Below, piece by piece: positions 1-8,591 of a DNA stretch of 64,000 nt. The position numbers were made by a program, and so were the translations under genes. The stretch is from Pelagibacteraceae bacterium AG-426-I15 (GTDB taxonomy: Bacteria > Pseudomonadota > Alphaproteobacteria > Pelagibacterales > Pelagibacteraceae). Under the pieces are notes generated by a model. It saw only the letters and a list, made by a program, of their open reading frames with translations. It ran no database searches and was not told the origin of the DNA. The stretch covers positions 272,767 through 336,766 of the forward strand of contig QCNT01000001.1 of NCBI GenBank assembly GCA_003213135.1, read 5' to 3'. How positions within the stretch are numbered: position 1 is the first letter of the stretch; each line of letters begins with the position of its first letter.

Positions 1-2
1 AT

Positions 3-1517
3 TTTTTTTCTAAAAATATTAAAATTAAAAATTTATCATTATGGTGGGCAACCGACATATGCAAAAAGGATAATATGATAGATAATAGATGGTTTTTTGA
101 ATTAAAAGATTTCTTGTACAATAATAAAAAAACTAAATTTAATAAACCTAAATTCTTCTTAATTTTGTTTTTAAAATTCACTAAAAATTTCTTTACAAGT
201 ATTATTTGGTATTCAATAATAAAAATCTTATCATTTACTAGATTTAAGAAAATTAAAAAGAGCAATTGTTTTCATTCTATAAATTATAACTTTTTAAAAA
301 ATAAAAATGATTATATTTACGATAGGTGTTATGGGAATGCTCATACTGTAAATTATAAAAAAAATTTTTTTTTAATTACTGTAGCCAGAAGAAAAAATTT
401 TTTTTTAGATATTTTAGGGAAAAAAAGAATTGAAAAAAAAATACCTTCAATTGTTGCTGATGAGTTTATTTCTGTCAAAGATGTATTCTTAGTAAATTTG
501 AAGGTATTGTGTTTCTTTTTTAAACTGTTAAATTTTTTAAGGTTTAAAAAAAATCTATTTATTGTAAATAAAAAAAATTGTTCTAATATTTTATTACCAC
601 TATTATTAACATCATTTTCCGGACCTATACAATCTCAGCTTTATATTGGAATTGCAATAAATAATTTTTTAAAAGGAAAAAAAATAAAAAACTTTATTAC
701 TTACAGCGAATTTAACCCAGGAATAAGATCAATATATTCTTTCATTAGAGACAGCAATAATCCACCTAAAATTTTTGCAATACAACATGGTCATTCTAAT
801 GAAAACTTAATGTTTTTTAAGCATCAAAGAAACGAATTTTCAAAAAAAAAAACCAACGAAGGAGATCTTCACTCACCATCTCCTGATATATATCTGACCC
901 AAGGGTCTCAGTATGCAAAGATTTTAAAAAAGTATTTTCCTAGAAAAATAAAAATTATTGGCTGTTTAAAATATGATATTTACAAATTTAAAAGACATAC
1001 ATCTCAGAAGCCTTCTAATAATCATAAACTGAAAAAAAAAATTATTTTATTGTGTCCCTCTATTGGTGACCAAGATTATATTTTGGATTACTTAAAAAAA
1101 AGTATTAATAGAGATAATACCTACATTCTTAGTCCCCACCCAGCTTATCGTGAGGTAATTGAAAAAAAATATTTTTCTGTTTTAAAAAGCAAATGTGATC
1201 TCAAAATAATTAATAATACCTCAACATTTAATCTTTTAAAAATTTCAGATGTTGTAATTTGTGGATTTTCAACAATAGCCTATGAGGCTTTATTTCTTGG
1301 AGCGAAACCAATTAGAGTTGTAGATCCTTATCAACCTCAGTTTTTTGACTTAAAAGATAAATTGCCTATAATAGATAATCATCTTGATTTAAAAAAAGAA
1401 TTTGAAATTAGAAACTTTAACAAAAAATTGCCGATTGCTCGTCAGATCAAAAGAGAGTATTTTTATAAATTAGATAATAAAAGTAAAAACCGTTTTTGGA
1501 ATATAATCAATAAATAA
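3..1517 (+). CDS. Surface carbohydrate biosynthesis protein, glycosyltransferase-like (5' end outside window)
   Basis: The frame is open from base 3. The codons before the first ATG (75) read as protein with a Trp-Trp pair (LWWATDICKK), so 75 is probably an internal Met and the gene begins before the window. The protein resembles the surface-carbohydrate family found beside O-antigen genes (the type labelled TIGR04326), with a GT-B-like C-terminal half. Motifs counted from the Met at 75 are QHGHS near 236, SPHPAYRE near 354 and CGFSTIAYEALFLG near 395. The N-terminal half is very Lys/Asn/Phe-rich. The stop lies 2 nt before the next gene, so they are co-transcribed. The inferred role is a cytoplasmic step in surface polysaccharide assembly. 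The substrate cannot be told, and the family placement is moderate. Confidence 0.65.
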   Translation, partial: FFSKNIKIKNLSLWWATDICKKDNMIDNRWFFELKDFLYNNKKTKFNKPKFFLILFLKFTKNFFTSIIWYSIIKILSFTRFKKIKKSNCFHSINYNFLKNKNDYIYDRCYGNAHTVNYKKNFFLITVARRKNFFLDILGKKRIEKKIPSIVADEFISVKDVFLVNLKVLCFFFKLLNFLRFKKNLFIVNKKNCSNILLPLLLTSFSGPIQSQLYIGIAINNFLKGKKIKNFITYSEFNPGIRSIYSFIRDSNNPPKIFAIQHGHSNENLMFFKHQRNEFSKKKTNEGDLHSPSPDIYLTQGSQYAKILKKYFPRKIKIIGCLKYDIYKFKRHTSQKPSNNHKLKKKIILLCPSIGDQDYILDYLKKSINRDNTYILSPHPAYREVIEKKYFSVLKSKCDLKIINNTSTFNLLKISDVVICGFSTIAYEALFLGAKPIRVVDPYQPQFFDLKDKLPIIDNHLDLKKEFEIRNFNKKLPIARQIKREYFYKLDNKSKNRFWNIINK

Positions 1518-1519
1518 TC

Positions 1520-2320
1520 ATGTATCTTCCAAAATTTTTATGTCCTAGATATAAAACAGAGTTAATAAGAATAGGAAGAAATAATGATGGAGGATATTGT
1601 ATACCAAAACAATCAATTACAAGTTCAGAAATTTTATACAGTTTTGGGTTAAATGATGATTGGTCGTTTGAAGAAGATTTTTTTAAAGAAAATTCTAAAA
1701 CAAAAATTTATATTTTTGACAACTCGGTTAATATTAAATTTTGGATAAAAAATTTTATTTTAAATACTATAGATCTATTTAGATTAAATAAAAAAATAAG
1801 CAACTTTATTGAAGATCTTACTTGTTATATAAGATATAAAATATTTATTAATAAAAAAAATATTTTTCATATTAAAAAAAATGTGATTGATGAAAATAAA
1901 AATCATATTAAAAATCAAAAAAGCTTAGATATAAGTCTGCCGTCAATACTATCAACTTACGGAAATAATCGTTATTTTTTGAAAATTGATATAGAAGGCA
2001 ACGAGTACAGAATATTAGAAGATATATTAATCAATCAAAAAGGTCTTGAAGGTTTAGTTATAGAATTTCATAATTTAGATTTAATGGAAAATCATATTAA
2101 AAACTTTATTGATAAAATCAGATTAGACTTGGTTCATGTACACGTAAATAATTTTGGAGGTTGTAATGATAGTGGTTATGCAAAAGTAATCGAGGCAACT
2201 TTCTCTAAAAGAGAAAATAACTTAATAAGAAAAGATAATGAGTTTGATTTTCCAGATCAAAATATTGATCAACCAAATAATTTTAAAACTGAAGATGTAA
2301 GAATAATATTTAAGGATTAA
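1520..2320 (+). CDS. FkbM-like SAM-dependent methyltransferase
   Basis: This 266-residue protein has features of the FkbM/Methyltransf_21 group, which usually O-methylates sugars of surface glycans. An N-terminal glycine-rich stretch (RIGRNNDGGYCI, near 17-28) is followed by YSFGLNDDWSFEEDF near 41-55. A core strand motif LKIDIEGNEYRILED lies near 153-167, where the acidic pair of the KxDxEG motif is typical of FkbM proteins. GLVIEFHNLDL follows. The ATG is 2 nt after the upstream stop and the next gene is 8 nt downstream, so it sits in the glycan operon. Methylation of a glycan is inferred from family and neighbours. Confidence 0.7.
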   Translation: MYLPKFLCPRYKTELIRIGRNNDGGYCIPKQSITSSEILYSFGLNDDWSFEEDFFKENSKTKIYIFDNSVNIKFWIKNFILNTIDLFRLNKKISNFIEDLTCYIRYKIFINKKNIFHIKKNVIDENKNHIKNQKSLDISLPSILSTYGNNRYFLKIDIEGNEYRILEDILINQKGLEGLVIEFHNLDLMENHIKNFIDKIRLDLVHVHVNNFGGCNDSGYAKVIEATFSKRENNLIRKDNEFDFPDQNIDQPNNFKTEDVRIIFKD

Positions 2321-2328
2321 TTATCATT

Positions 2329-3249
2329 ATGGAACTTAAAAAAGAATATAAAAAATTTGTAGAAAATTATTTACCGTTTGAATGGGAAATTGATAAAAGC
2401 GAAAGATATCATGGCCAGCATTCTTTTGAAATAAGTTTTAAGCGTTTTTTTTATGTTTTTAAGTTTTTAAAAAAATTACAAACTGCAAACCCAAACCCGA
2501 AAATAATTGATGTTGGTTCTTATCCAGGAAATATGATAAAGCTTTGCCAGCATATTTTTAGAACTTATCCAAAATATTTGTCAGTTGGACTTGATCTAGA
2601 TGATCATTTTGTATCAGAAGTTAAAAATTACAATGTTGAATGTTTAGATACTGAAATAGATCCAAACTTTCCAGCTTCCAAAGAAACAAAGGAATGGAAC
2701 GTTGATAATTTTGACGTATGTCTTTTGCTAGATACGATAGAACACTTAGTAAATCCAACATTCTGTTTAGATAAAATAAACAAATCTTTAAAGGTAGGTG
2801 GACATATATTATTAACAACCGATAATATAAGTAACTTTTTGTATGTCATAAAAATGATTTTAAAAGGAGAAAGTCCTAACGTAAATTTTATACTATCCTC
2901 CATGTTCTATATAGGTAATCACAGACCTCATCATAGGGAGTTTAGTAAAAAAGAGCTTGAGTTTTTGCTTAAACATTCTGGTTTTGAAATAATAGAGCAT
3001 GAGTATTTTGATAGAAAACAAGGAGAATTTTTTATTGAAAATAAGAAGTTAAGAAAAAGAAAAGATTTAAGATTGAAGAGTATTCTGGTCAATTCAATCA
3101 AAAATTTAGCAAATTTTATTCCTCATTTCAGAAATCATCAAATTATCTTAGCCAAAAAAATTGAGAACATACAAGATGTTAAAAGAATGGAACCAACTCA
3201 ATCAAAAAATAAATGGATTCAATATAGATTAAAAAATTTAGGATATTAA
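2329..3249 (+). CDS. Class I SAM-dependent methyltransferase
   Basis: A Rossmann-type methyltransferase of 306 residues. Motif I is IIDVGSYPGNM (about 58-68). A motif IV-like acidic patch is LLLDTIEHL (about 133-141). LKVGGHILLTTDN (about 154-166) is the post-motif typical of Methyltransf_11/23 enzymes. A basic, hydrophobic C-terminal tail after about 230 could contact a membrane or a lipid-linked glycan. It lies between an FkbM-like methyltransferase and a glycosyltransferase, so a surface-glycan substrate is likely but not shown. The 38-nt gap behind it is the longest in this part of the island. Confidence 0.75.
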   Translation: MELKKEYKKFVENYLPFEWEIDKSERYHGQHSFEISFKRFFYVFKFLKKLQTANPNPKIIDVGSYPGNMIKLCQHIFRTYPKYLSVGLDLDDHFVSEVKNYNVECLDTEIDPNFPASKETKEWNVDNFDVCLLLDTIEHLVNPTFCLDKINKSLKVGGHILLTTDNISNFLYVIKMILKGESPNVNFILSSMFYIGNHRPHHREFSKKELEFLLKHSGFEIIEHEYFDRKQGEFFIENKKLRKRKDLRLKSILVNSIKNLANFIPHFRNHQIILAKKIENIQDVKRMEPTQSKNKWIQYRLKNLGY

Positions 3250-3287
3250 ATAATCTTTTGCTTTAAATTTAAATCAATCACATTAGA

Positions 3288-4486
3288 ATGAAAAAAAAAA
3301 TCAAAAAAAAATTATTATAGTTGTTGAAAATTTACTTTACGGCGGAGTTACTACTCATTTAATAAATCTTTTGAATAGCCAAGCATTTCGACAATTTAAA
3401 ATTATTTTAATTACCAATAAAACAAACGCAGGTATAAAAAATATAATTAATTCTTGCAACATAAAAAGAATTGAAATAATTTTTTATGATTCATTTAATG
3501 CATTTAAAACTGAAAATATTTTTTTAAAATTTTTGATAATTACTTTTAAGCCCGTGCTATTTATCATTTCTTTTTTTCAAATGTATTTAATTTTGAAAAA
3601 ATATAAATTTGATATATTGATGGGTAACTGTGGCGGGTACGGGGATTTTAGATCTGAAATGGCAAGCGTACTTGCAGGAAAAATATTAGGAATAAAAAAT
3701 ATTTATCTTTTAATCCACCATTCTTTTACAAAGCCAAGGATGTGGAAAAGCTTGATAAACCTAATAGATTTAATGATTGGTAAATATGTAAAAAGCCTTT
3801 TTTTCGTATCGCATGCTACTAAAACATCTATTATAAAAAATACTACCTTATTTAGCTTATTCAAAAATAAAAGTTACGTTATACATAACGGGGTAACTTT
3901 GAAAAAATTTAAAAAAACAAAAGTAAAAGAATTAAATGTAAAAAGCGGTACACTTAAAATAGGTATGTTATCAAGAATCGAGAGATACAAAGGTCAATCA
4001 GATTTAATAGACGCTTTTGCCAATTTACCGAAAAAAATTAAATCTAAATATAAAGTTTTTTTGGTTGGATCAGGCAACTTAAAAGAGGTTTCTTTTTTAA
4101 AAAAAAAAATACTTAAAAATAACTTAAGTAACAACATTAAAATTATAAAATACATTAACAAGGACAGTCTGATAATACTATCAAATTTTGATTTATTTTT
4201 ATCATTAACAAGGGATTTCGAGGGCTTTGGTTACTCTATAGCAGAAGCTTTGTATGTTGGCACGCCAGTAATATCGACTAAAGTAGGCGGTGTAACAGAG
4301 TACTTAAACAGAAAAAACTCAGAACTAATTAAACCAATGGAAACAAAAAAATTAACCGAATTATTAAAAAATTTTACAAAAGATAGAAAAAAATGGAAAA
4401 CAAAAATTGCTCATGGAAAAAAATTAATTTCATATAAATATAATTCTGAGATAATGTCAGAAAAATATTTTAAATTATTAAACTAA
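3288..4486 (+). CDS. Glycosyltransferase family 4 with an apparent 1-nt frameshift at its N-terminus
   Basis: The GT4 reading frame is unbroken from 3287 to the stop at 4484-4486 and encodes a typical start of such enzymes (IIIVVENLLYGGVTTHL). It has no ATG: the ATG at 3288 is one base out of frame and reaches TAG at 3318 after two A runs (10 A at 3291-3300, 9 A at 3303-3311). One extra A in either run would join it to the main frame. The first standard in-frame start is TTG at 3371, which would remove the N-terminal GG donor-loop motif. The C-terminal domain is intact: GMLSRIERYKGQSDL and EGFGYSIAEALYVGTPVIST. It may be phase-variable, rescued by slippage, started at ATT 3311, or an assembly error. 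Confidence 0.75.
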
Positions 4487-4489
4487 TAA

Positions 4490-5566
4490 ATGAATTTTAA
4501 AAAACACTTTGCGGGAAAAAAAATTATTGTGACCGGTCACAGTGGTTTCAAAGGATCATGGCTTACGCTATGGCTTAATTCTCTTGGGGCAAAGGTAATT
4601 GGCATATCATTGGATGCACCTACAAAACCATCACATTTAGAGGCGCTTAACTTAAAGAAAAAAATTACTGAAAAAAAAATAGATATAAGGAAAATTGACG
4701 AGATAAAAAAAATTTTTAAAAAAAATAAACCAGATTATGTTTTTCATTTAGCAGCTCAATCACTAGTGAAAAGGTCATATAAAGAACCAATATTAACTTG
4801 GGATACTAATGCATTAGGAACAAGAAATATTTTAGAATGCTTAAGGATTTTAAAAAAGAAATGTGTAGCAATTTTCATAACAAGTGACAAAAGTTATAGA
4901 AATTTAGAATTAAAAAGAGGTTACAGGGAGAATGATGTATTGGGAGGATTTGATCCCTATAGTTCATCAAAAGCGTCAGCAGAACTAGTGATTAATTCAT
5001 ACGTACATTCTTATTTTACTAAAAATAAAAATAATGTTTTAATTGGTATTGCTCGAGCAGGCAATGTTATAGGTGGTGGTGATTGGTCAAGCGATCGTTT
5101 GATACCAGATTGTGTCAAATCTTGGTCAAGGAAAAAAACAGCAAACATAAGAAACCCTAACTCCACAAGACCATGGCAGCATGTTATGGAAGCATTGAGC
5201 GGTTATTTGATGTTTGCAATAAAGCTTAAAAAAAACCATAAGTTACATGGTCAAGCATTTAATTTCGGTCCAAATAACTCCAGTAATTTTAAAGTTATTA
5301 ATTTAGTAAATTTAATGAATATTTACTGGAAAAATGTTTCTTGGAAGATTGTAAAAAAAGAAAAATTTTATGAATCTGGATTACTCAAATTAAACTCTTC
5401 AAAAGCAAAGAAACTACTTGGCTGGAAAAGTATTTTAAATTTTAGAGAGTGCACTAAATTAGTAGCAGTTTGGTATAAGGAATATTACAATAACAGGAAA
5501 AATGCTTATGAATTATCTCTTGGTCAAATACAGAATTATCAAAAACTTTTAAAGAAAAGATTATGA
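4490..5566 (+). CDS. rfbG: CDP-glucose 4,6-dehydratase
   Basis: An extended short-chain dehydrogenase of 358 residues that converts CDP-D-glucose to CDP-4-dehydro-6-deoxyglucose in the cytoplasm. The NAD-binding motif is GHSGFKGSW (about 16-24), the form characteristic of RfbG/DdhB rather than the GGxGFIG of dTDP-glucose dehydratases. The catalytic Tyr-Lys pair is in YSSSKAS near 157-163, and ITSDKSY carries the Ser/Thr. GGGDWSSDRLIPD and RPWQHVMEALSGY are conserved in this subfamily. It starts 3 nt after the glycosyltransferase and overlaps rfbF by 4 nt (ATGA). That pairing supports the substrate assignment strongly. Confidence 0.92.
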   Translation: MNFKKHFAGKKIIVTGHSGFKGSWLTLWLNSLGAKVIGISLDAPTKPSHLEALNLKKKITEKKIDIRKIDEIKKIFKKNKPDYVFHLAAQSLVKRSYKEPILTWDTNALGTRNILECLRILKKKCVAIFITSDKSYRNLELKRGYRENDVLGGFDPYSSSKASAELVINSYVHSYFTKNKNNVLIGIARAGNVIGGGDWSSDRLIPDCVKSWSRKKTANIRNPNSTRPWQHVMEALSGYLMFAIKLKKNHKLHGQAFNFGPNNSSNFKVINLVNLMNIYWKNVSWKIVKKEKFYESGLLKLNSSKAKKLLGWKSILNFRECTKLVAVWYKEYYNNRKNAYELSLGQIQNYQKLLKKRL

Positions 5567-6246
5567 AAGTAGTGATTTTAGCCGGTGGATTAGGAACACG
5601 ATTATCTGAGTATACACATTCAATACCTAAGCCAATGATAAGTATAAATGGAAAACCTATTATTTTTCATATCATGAAACATTTTTCCAGCTATGGTTTT
5701 AAAGATTTTTATATAGCTCTTGGATACAAAGGGGGGATTATAAAAAAGTTTTTCAAAAATAAAAATTATGGTTGGAAAGTAAACCTTATTAATACTGGAA
5801 AAAAAACAATGACGGGTGGAAGATTAAAACGTTTAAAGAAATATTTAAAGAACGAAACATTTATGATGACCTATGGAGATGGGTTGTCTGATGTAAATTT
5901 AAAAAAATTATTAAAATTTCATAAAAAAAATAAAAAAATCGTAACTGTGACCGCTGTGAGACCTCCGGCAAGATTCGGAGCACTTAAACTTAAAGGGAAT
6001 AAAGTTAGTTATTTTAAGGAAAAATCAAGACTCGATGAAGGATGGATAAACGGAGGTTTTTTTGTAATGGAGCCAAATTTTTTGAAATTAATAAAAAATG
6101 ATCGAACTTATCTTGAAAAACAACCCCTAGAAAAAGTAACCAAAGACAAACAATTAGTTGCTTATAAACATAAGAGGTTTTGGCAGTGTATCGACACTAA
6201 AAGAGATTTAGACAAAGTAAGACAAATTTTAAAAAAAGTATTTTGA
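5563..6246 (+). CDS. rfbF: Glucose-1-phosphate cytidylyltransferase
   Basis: A nucleotidyltransferase that makes CDP-glucose from CTP and glucose 1-phosphate, the step before RfbG. The signature LAGGLGTRLSEYTHSIPKPM is at residues 6-25. The metal-binding region MMTYGDGLSDVN follows, and FWQCIDTKRDLDKV closes the C-terminus as in the family. At 227 residues it is about 25-30 shorter than typical RfbF. The loop between GYKG and the MTGGRLKRL segment is contracted, which looks like a natural short form and not a truncation. It overlaps both neighbours by 4 nt, so translation is probably coupled. Confidence 0.92.
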   Translation: MKVVILAGGLGTRLSEYTHSIPKPMISINGKPIIFHIMKHFSSYGFKDFYIALGYKGGIIKKFFKNKNYGWKVNLINTGKKTMTGGRLKRLKKYLKNETFMMTYGDGLSDVNLKKLLKFHKKNKKIVTVTAVRPPARFGALKLKGNKVSYFKEKSRLDEGWINGGFFVMEPNFLKLIKNDRTYLEKQPLEKVTKDKQLVAYKHKRFWQCIDTKRDLDKVRQILKKVF

Positions 6247-7166
6247 AAAAAAATATATCTATCCTTATCGTTGGCGGCACTGGTTTTATTGGTTATCATT
6301 TAGCTAAAAGAGCTAAAAAGTATAATTGGAAAATTACATCAATTTCATCAAAACGTCCTCAAAAAAAAAGGAGTTTATCGGGAATAAAATATTTAATATG
6401 CGATATTGGAAACAAAAAAAAATTACAAAAAAAAATCAAAAATAAATATTTTAATTATGTAGTAAATCTTGGCGGATATGTTGATCACTCTAAATTTAAA
6501 AAAACTTATAATAGTCACTATTTGGGTTGTAAAAATTTAGCTGAGATTTTTATTAAAAATTATCCTGAGACTTTTTTACAAATGGGAAGCAGCGGGGAAT
6601 ACGGTAATTTAAAGTCACCTCAAAAAGAAAACAAAAAATGTTTTCCACTTACAGTATATTCAAAAGCAAAATTATCTGCCTCATTATATTTAGTTAAGCT
6701 TTTTCGAGAAAAAAATTTTCCAGCTACAATTTTAAGACTTTATCAAGCATACGGTCCACATCAAGACGTAAACAGATTTATACCAATTGTAATAACAAAT
6801 TGTTTAAAAAAATCTAAATTTCCTTGTTCTGACGGCAAACAATTTAGAGACTTTATTTATATTGAAGATTTAATTTCTGCAATTATACAAGCCTTAAAAC
6901 GAAAACAATCTTTAGGAAAAATTATAAATATTGGCACGGGCAAACCTAAGAAAATCAGAAAAATAATTAAATTTATAAATAATTATTTAAAGGGAGGTCA
7001 TCCTATTTATGGAAAGGTAAAATTAAGAAAAGATGAAAATTTGAAAACCTATCCAGATTTAAAAAATGCTAGAAGAATTCTTAAATGGAAGGCAAAAACG
7101 AATTTTTTTAGTGGTTTAAAAAAAACTATTAGATTTTATAAAAATGAGAGAAAAAACGCTTATTAG
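6243..7166 (+). CDS. NAD(P)-dependent epimerase/reductase acting on a CDP-sugar
   Basis: An extended SDR of 307 residues with TTG as start, overlapping the rfbF stop (TTGA). The Rossmann motif GGTGFIGYHLAKRA lies near 10-23. SSGEYG contains the catalytic Ser, and YSKAKLSASLYLVK carries the Tyr-x-x-x-Lys pair near 139-143. Position directly after rfbF-rfbG suggests it reduces or epimerises CDP-4-dehydro-6-deoxyglucose, as CDP-abequose/paratose synthases and 6-deoxygulose-forming reductases do. No rfbH-type 3-dehydratase is visible, so a CDP-6-deoxyhexose is a better guess than a 3,6-dideoxyhexose. The exact product cannot be told. Confidence 0.75.
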   Translation: MKKNISILIVGGTGFIGYHLAKRAKKYNWKITSISSKRPQKKRSLSGIKYLICDIGNKKKLQKKIKNKYFNYVVNLGGYVDHSKFKKTYNSHYLGCKNLAEIFIKNYPETFLQMGSSGEYGNLKSPQKENKKCFPLTVYSKAKLSASLYLVKLFREKNFPATILRLYQAYGPHQDVNRFIPIVITNCLKKSKFPCSDGKQFRDFIYIEDLISAIIQALKRKQSLGKIINIGTGKPKKIRKIIKFINNYLKGGHPIYGKVKLRKDENLKTYPDLKNARRILKWKAKTNFFSGLKKTIRFYKNERKNAY

Positions 7167-7932
7167 TGTAATTATGAATTGTCACAATGGGGAGACTTTT
7201 TTAGAGGAAAGTTTAAAAAGTTTGTTCGCCCAATCTTATGAAAATTGGGAGTTAATTTTTTGGGACAATTTATCAACAGACAATAGTAAGAAAATTTTAA
7301 AAAAATTTAATGATAAAAGAATTAAATATTATTTATCTGATAATTTTACCAATCTCTATGAAGCAAGAAATTTAGCAATAGAGAAAGCTAGTGGCAAATA
7401 TATTAGTTTTTTAGATACCGATGATCTTTGGACTAAAGATAAATTGAAAAAACAATTAAGTTTTTTAAATGAAAAAAAGGAATTTAAAATACTTTATTCA
7501 AATTACTTCATTAAAGATGAAATAAAAAAAAAAGAATACCTAATGTATAATGAACTTTTACCATCAGGTTATATTACTCAAAAATTACTTAATAATTACT
7601 ACTTAGGGATAACCTCAGTTATTTTGGAAAAAAAAATATTTGAAGAAATTAACTTCCATAAAAAGTATAATGTTATTGGAGACTTTGACTTTTTTATCAA
7701 AATTAGCCAAACATACAAGATTGGAAGCATACAAGAACCATTAGATTTCTATAGGATTCACAATAATAGTTACTCATTAAAAAGAAGTGAAGTTTATATT
7801 AATGAATTAAGTCAATGGATCCAGGAGAATGAAAAACGTTTAAAAGAAAGCGGTTTTAATTTAAACAAACAAAAAATATTTCTGTATAAGTTAAAAATTA
7901 AAGCTTTTTTAAAAAAAATTATAAATAAATAA
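7144..7932 (+). CDS. Glycosyltransferase family 2
   Basis: A GT-A fold transferase of 262 residues. The N-terminus LISVIMNCHNGETFLEESLK is the canonical GT2 start. WELIFWDNLSTDNSKKIL is the nucleotide-binding D-x-S-x-D region, and FLDTDDLW near 91-98 is the metal-binding DxD motif. VIGDFDFFIKIS matches the catalytic-base region. The start overlaps the previous gene by 23 nt, and the stop is 1 nt from the next ATG. No membrane segment is evident, so it probably works at the inner face of the membrane on a lipid-linked glycan. Donor and acceptor are unknown. Confidence 0.85.
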   Translation: MREKTLISVIMNCHNGETFLEESLKSLFAQSYENWELIFWDNLSTDNSKKILKKFNDKRIKYYLSDNFTNLYEARNLAIEKASGKYISFLDTDDLWTKDKLKKQLSFLNEKKEFKILYSNYFIKDEIKKKEYLMYNELLPSGYITQKLLNNYYLGITSVILEKKIFEEINFHKKYNVIGDFDFFIKISQTYKIGSIQEPLDFYRIHNNSYSLKRSEVYINELSQWIQENEKRLKESGFNLNKQKIFLYKLKIKAFLKKIINK

Positions 7933-7933
7933 A

Positions 7934-8572
7934 ATGAAAAAAATAATAATTGTAGATTATGACTGTGGCAATATCTTAAGTTTAAGAAGAGGTTTGCAAG
8001 AGGTTGGTTACAACAGTGAAATAACTAGTAATGAAAAAAAAATATTAGGCTCTGATTTTGTAATATTACCAGGGGTTGGTGCTTTTGAAAATGCAATGAA
8101 TCTTTTAAAGAAAAAAAACTTAATAGATACTTTGAAAGAGTATGTCCAAATTAAAAAAAAACCAATATTTGGAATATGTTTAGGTATGCAGGTATTTTTA
8201 ACCAAAAGTTTTGAAATGGGAGAGCATGATGGTCTTAATTTTATTGAAGGTGAAGTTGTGTCAATTACAAAATTAAGTAAAATTAAAAATATAAAAGTAC
8301 CACATATCAGCTGGAATGAAATTGTATTAAACGAGAAAGGAAAAGATAAGGCAAAAATTAATAATGAAATTCTAAATAAGAGTTATTATTTTATACATTC
8401 TTATTTAGCTATTACTAAAGAAAAAGAAGATACATTAGCCTATGCAAAATATTTCGATGTAAATGTTCCATCAATTTTATGTCATGAAAATATTTTAGGC
8501 TGCCAGTTCCATCCGGAAAAAAGTGGAAAGAATGGTCTTAAATTTTTAGAAAAAATAATAAATTATATATAA
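7934..8572 (+). CDS. hisH: HisH-type glutamine amidotransferase (surface-glycan paralogue)
   Basis: A class I glutamine amidotransferase of 212 residues matching HisH, the ammonia-supplying subunit of imidazole glycerol phosphate synthase. It shows VDYDCGNILSLRRGL at the N-terminus, PGVGAFENAM, the nucleophile Cys in GICLGMQ near 79-85, and the His/Glu pair in FHPEKSG near 193-199. It stands among glycosyltransferases with no other his gene. HisH/HisF paralogues in O-antigen loci (WbuY/WbuZ type) serve amidation of nonulosonic acids and related sugars, and I infer such a role here. No hisF partner lies in this window, so it may be upstream or elsewhere. Confidence 0.85.
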   Translation: MKKIIIVDYDCGNILSLRRGLQEVGYNSEITSNEKKILGSDFVILPGVGAFENAMNLLKKKNLIDTLKEYVQIKKKPIFGICLGMQVFLTKSFEMGEHDGLNFIEGEVVSITKLSKIKNIKVPHISWNEIVLNEKGKDKAKINNEILNKSYYFIHSYLAITKEKEDTLAYAKYFDVNVPSILCHENILGCQFHPEKSGKNGLKFLEKIINYI

Positions 8573-8591
8573 ATTTTTTTACACTTAATTT

